From Patescibacteria group bacterium UBA7522 (lineage in GTDB: Bacteria > Patescibacteriota > CPR2 > UBA1875), in contig DLNA01000027.1 in the NCBI GenBank assembly GCA_002476865.1, positions 2,649 through 9,182 on the forward strand: a DNA stretch of 6,534 nucleotides, in the 5' to 3' direction. Below, piece after piece: positions 5,054 to 6,534 of the stretch. A program made the position numbers and the translations under genes. The notes under the pieces are model-generated. The model searched no databases. It worked only from the letters and a program-made list of their open reading frames with translations, and was not told where the DNA came from. Within the stretch, counting starts at the first letter, position 1; every line of letters starts with the position of its first letter.

Positions 5054-6534
5054 ATTAAACCCAAGAAATCCTTCTCATTAATAATTTTTACCCCTAGCAC
5101 CTCTGCTTTGGCTAGTTTGGAACCGGGATTTTCACCAGCTACTAAATAAGTGGTGCTTTTGGATACAGATGAGGTAGCTTTTCCGTCAAGCTCACGAATG
5201 CGCTGTTCGGCCTCCTCGCGACTGATTGATTCTAAGCTTCCCGTAATCACAAAGGAAAGGCCTCTGAGTTTTGGGTTTTGGGTCTTGGGTTTTGGGTTTT
5301 GAACACGCACTTCGTGCGTTTTTAACTTTCTAAGCAATCTTAGGTTATTTTTATTCCGAAACCATTCATAGATGCTCTTGGCTGCAACTGGACCGACGCC
5401 TTCGATTTGCTCCAATTCTTGGATTGATGCCTTTTTAATTCTTTCTAGCGAACCAAGATGATTCGTGATGTCGTTTGCCGTAATCGACCCAACATGGCGA
5501 ATACCCAATGAGTATAAAAACTTATTTAGAGTAATATTTTTGTTCATTTTTATTGATTCAACCAAGTTGCTGGCACTTTTTTCGGCAAATCGTTCCAGGG
5601 GCTCTAAATCACCCTCTTTAAGTGCAAAGAGATCGGCCGCATCGCTTATTAGTCCCTCCTGGAAGAGTTGCTCAATGATTTTTTCGCCTAAACCCTCTAT
5701 ATTAAAGGCGTTCCGGCCTACAAAGTGCTCCACTCTTTGCATTTCGATTGCAAAGCAGCTCTCGGCGACACACCTTGCCACCGCTTCCCCTTCTGGTTTT
5801 AAAACAGGTCCACCACAAACAGGACACCTCTTAGGCATTTTAAACTTTTTTTCTTTTCCGGTTCTTAATTCAGGCAAACTCCCAACAACCTCCGGTATAA
5901 TATCACCGGCCTTTTGGACAACTACCGTATCTCCAATTAGAATATCTTTCCTTTTAATCTCGTCCTCGTTGTGAAGGGTGGCCCTCGTAACGGTTGTGCC
6001 CGCCAAACAAACCGGCTCCATCACGGCAAAAGGCGTAATTGCTCCCGTCCTTCCAACATTTGTTTGAATATCTATTATTTTTGTTGTCCCCTGTTCAGCC
6101 GGAAACTTATAAGCAATGGCGCCGCGAGGTGCTTTTCCGACTGATCCTAATCTTTCATATAAATTATTATCATTAACGATTACAACCACCCCATCAACCT
6201 GAAAGGGCAGCTTGGGCCTCTCTTTTGAAACTTCGCGACAATACTTAATAACTTCTGAAATATTTTTACAATACTTTACATATTTGCTAGTTTTAAAACC
6301 CAGGTTAGCCAGTATTTTGTGCTTCTCTTCGTGAGTTTTAGCGCCAATATTGCCATAAACTTCGTAAATATATGAATCTAACTTTCGACTTTTTACTATT
6401 TTAGGATCTAGCTGACGAAGGGTTCCGGCTGCTAGATTCCGAGGGTTTGCATAATTTTTTTCTTCCTTTTTAGCCATTTCTTTGTTAACTGCTCTGAAAG
6501 AATCGTTACTCATATAAATTTCGCCCCGAACATC
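5050..6534 (-). CDS. ligA: NAD-dependent DNA ligase, 5' end beyond window
   Basis: C-terminal 494 residues of DNA ligase LigA, which seals nicks in duplex DNA using NAD+. The frame is open to the right edge, with DVRGEIY before the first internal Met. The N-terminal domain Ia and the KxDG adenylation lysine are therefore off-window. Visible in order (numbered from Met 6513): motif III RGE at the edge; ANPRN (22-26); motif IV VDGVVVIV (106-113), where the usual Lys is Ile112; motif V YKFP with K136; the OB fold with VGRTGAITP (153-161); a Cys4 zinc finger (C230, C233, C248, C253); helix-hairpin-helix repeats with IEGVGPVAA (370-378); and a C-terminal BRCT domain (about 416-487, with GLSFVITG). 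The linker before BRCT carries a QNPKPKTQNPK repeat made by a 7-nt DNA repeat. The stop overlaps that of the plus-strand gene by 4 nt. Confidence 0.97.
   Translation of the reverse strand, partial: DVRGEIYMSNDSFRAVNKEMAKKEEKNYANPRNLAAGTLRQLDPKIVKSRKLDSYIYEVYGNIGAKTHEEKHKILANLGFKTSKYVKYCKNISEVIKYCREVSKERPKLPFQVDGVVVIVNDNNLYERLGSVGKAPRGAIAYKFPAEQGTTKIIDIQTNVGRTGAITPFAVMEPVCLAGTTVTRATLHNEDEIKRKDILIGDTVVVQKAGDIIPEVVGSLPELRTGKEKKFKMPKRCPVCGGPVLKPEGEAVARCVAESCFAIEMQRVEHFVGRNAFNIEGLGEKIIEQLFQEGLISDAADLFALKEGDLEPLERFAEKSASNLVESIKMNKNITLNKFLYSLGIRHVGSITANDITNHLGSLERIKKASIQELEQIEGVGPVAAKSIYEWFRNKNNLRLLRKLKTHEVRVQNPKPKTQNPKLRGLSFVITGSLESISREEAEQRIRELDGKATSSVSKSTTYLVAGENPGSKLAKAEVLGVKIINEKDFLGLI
5269..5300. 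repeat. heptamer TTTTGGG repeat inside ligA
   Basis: The plus strand reads four units of TTTTGGG (the third is TCTTGGG) plus a final TTTT. The four GGG runs at 5273-5296 are each spaced by 4 nt, the pattern of an intramolecular G-quadruplex. It lies on the template strand of ligA and encodes QNPKPKTQNPK in the linker before the BRCT domain, without breaking the frame. Confidence 0.85.
5305..5323 (+). terminator. hairpin with T-run, antisense inside ligA
   Basis: ACGCAC (5305-5310) pairs exactly with GTGCGT (5314-5319) around a TTC loop, and five T residues (5319-5323) end the plus-strand element. This resembles an intrinsic terminator for plus-strand transcripts running out of the 130-aa gene, about 250 nt past its stop. 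It lies beside the heptamer repeat and may instead be part of the same inserted repeat unit. Confidence 0.3.

Noticed and set aside
5269..5300. Telomere or CRISPR-like array
   Set aside because: The TTTTGGG units resemble telomere repeats of some eukaryotes, but there are only four, inside an intact ligA reading frame and without spacers.

Overview
The window is a compact, AT-rich bacterial stretch using the standard code: TAA, TAG and TGA all end recognisable genes. Several details recall the Patescibacteria/CPR group: a GatA with the unusual NCDAWAHG segment, small two-helix membrane proteins packed between housekeeping genes, simple AT-rich repeats in nearly every longer gap, and an atypical LigA motif. 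That placement is inference from gene character, not from a marker gene.

Layout. All genes but one lie on the minus strand, so they read from the right edge leftward. First is the 3' part of ligA (NAD-dependent DNA ligase), cut by the right edge. Its stop codon overlaps by 4 nt the stop of a lone plus-strand gene of unknown function (130 aa). A minus-strand promoter then overlaps the leader of that plus gene and should drive gatC and gatA, two subunits of the tRNA-dependent amidotransferase; gatB is not in the window. The gatA stop overlaps a 90-aa two-helix membrane protein, followed after 1 nt by a 94-aa two-helix membrane protein and after 3 nt by a membrane-anchored cyclophilin. After 82 nt comes a membrane-anchored 145-aa protein with a HEPN-like RX4H motif, and after 60 nt an AlkD-type DNA alkylation repair protein. 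The left 195 nt carry no gene, only AT-rich inverted repeats.

How the genes may work together. LigA and AlkD serve DNA joining and repair, and GatCA serves Gln/Asn-tRNA formation. The gatA, 90-aa, 94-aa and cyclophilin genes are so tightly spaced that one transcript is very likely. The two small membrane proteins and the outward-facing cyclophilin may act together at the cell envelope, which is inference from spacing alone.

Points of most interest: the RX4H membrane protein; a Lys-to-Ile change in ligase motif IV; a heptamer repeat with G-quadruplex pattern inside the ligA coding sequence; a perfect 14-bp palindrome swallowing the gatC stop; and the overlap of the gatC promoter with the ribosome binding site of the divergent gene. 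I see no CRISPR array, transposase, tRNA or rRNA. No complete new multi-gene system is evident.
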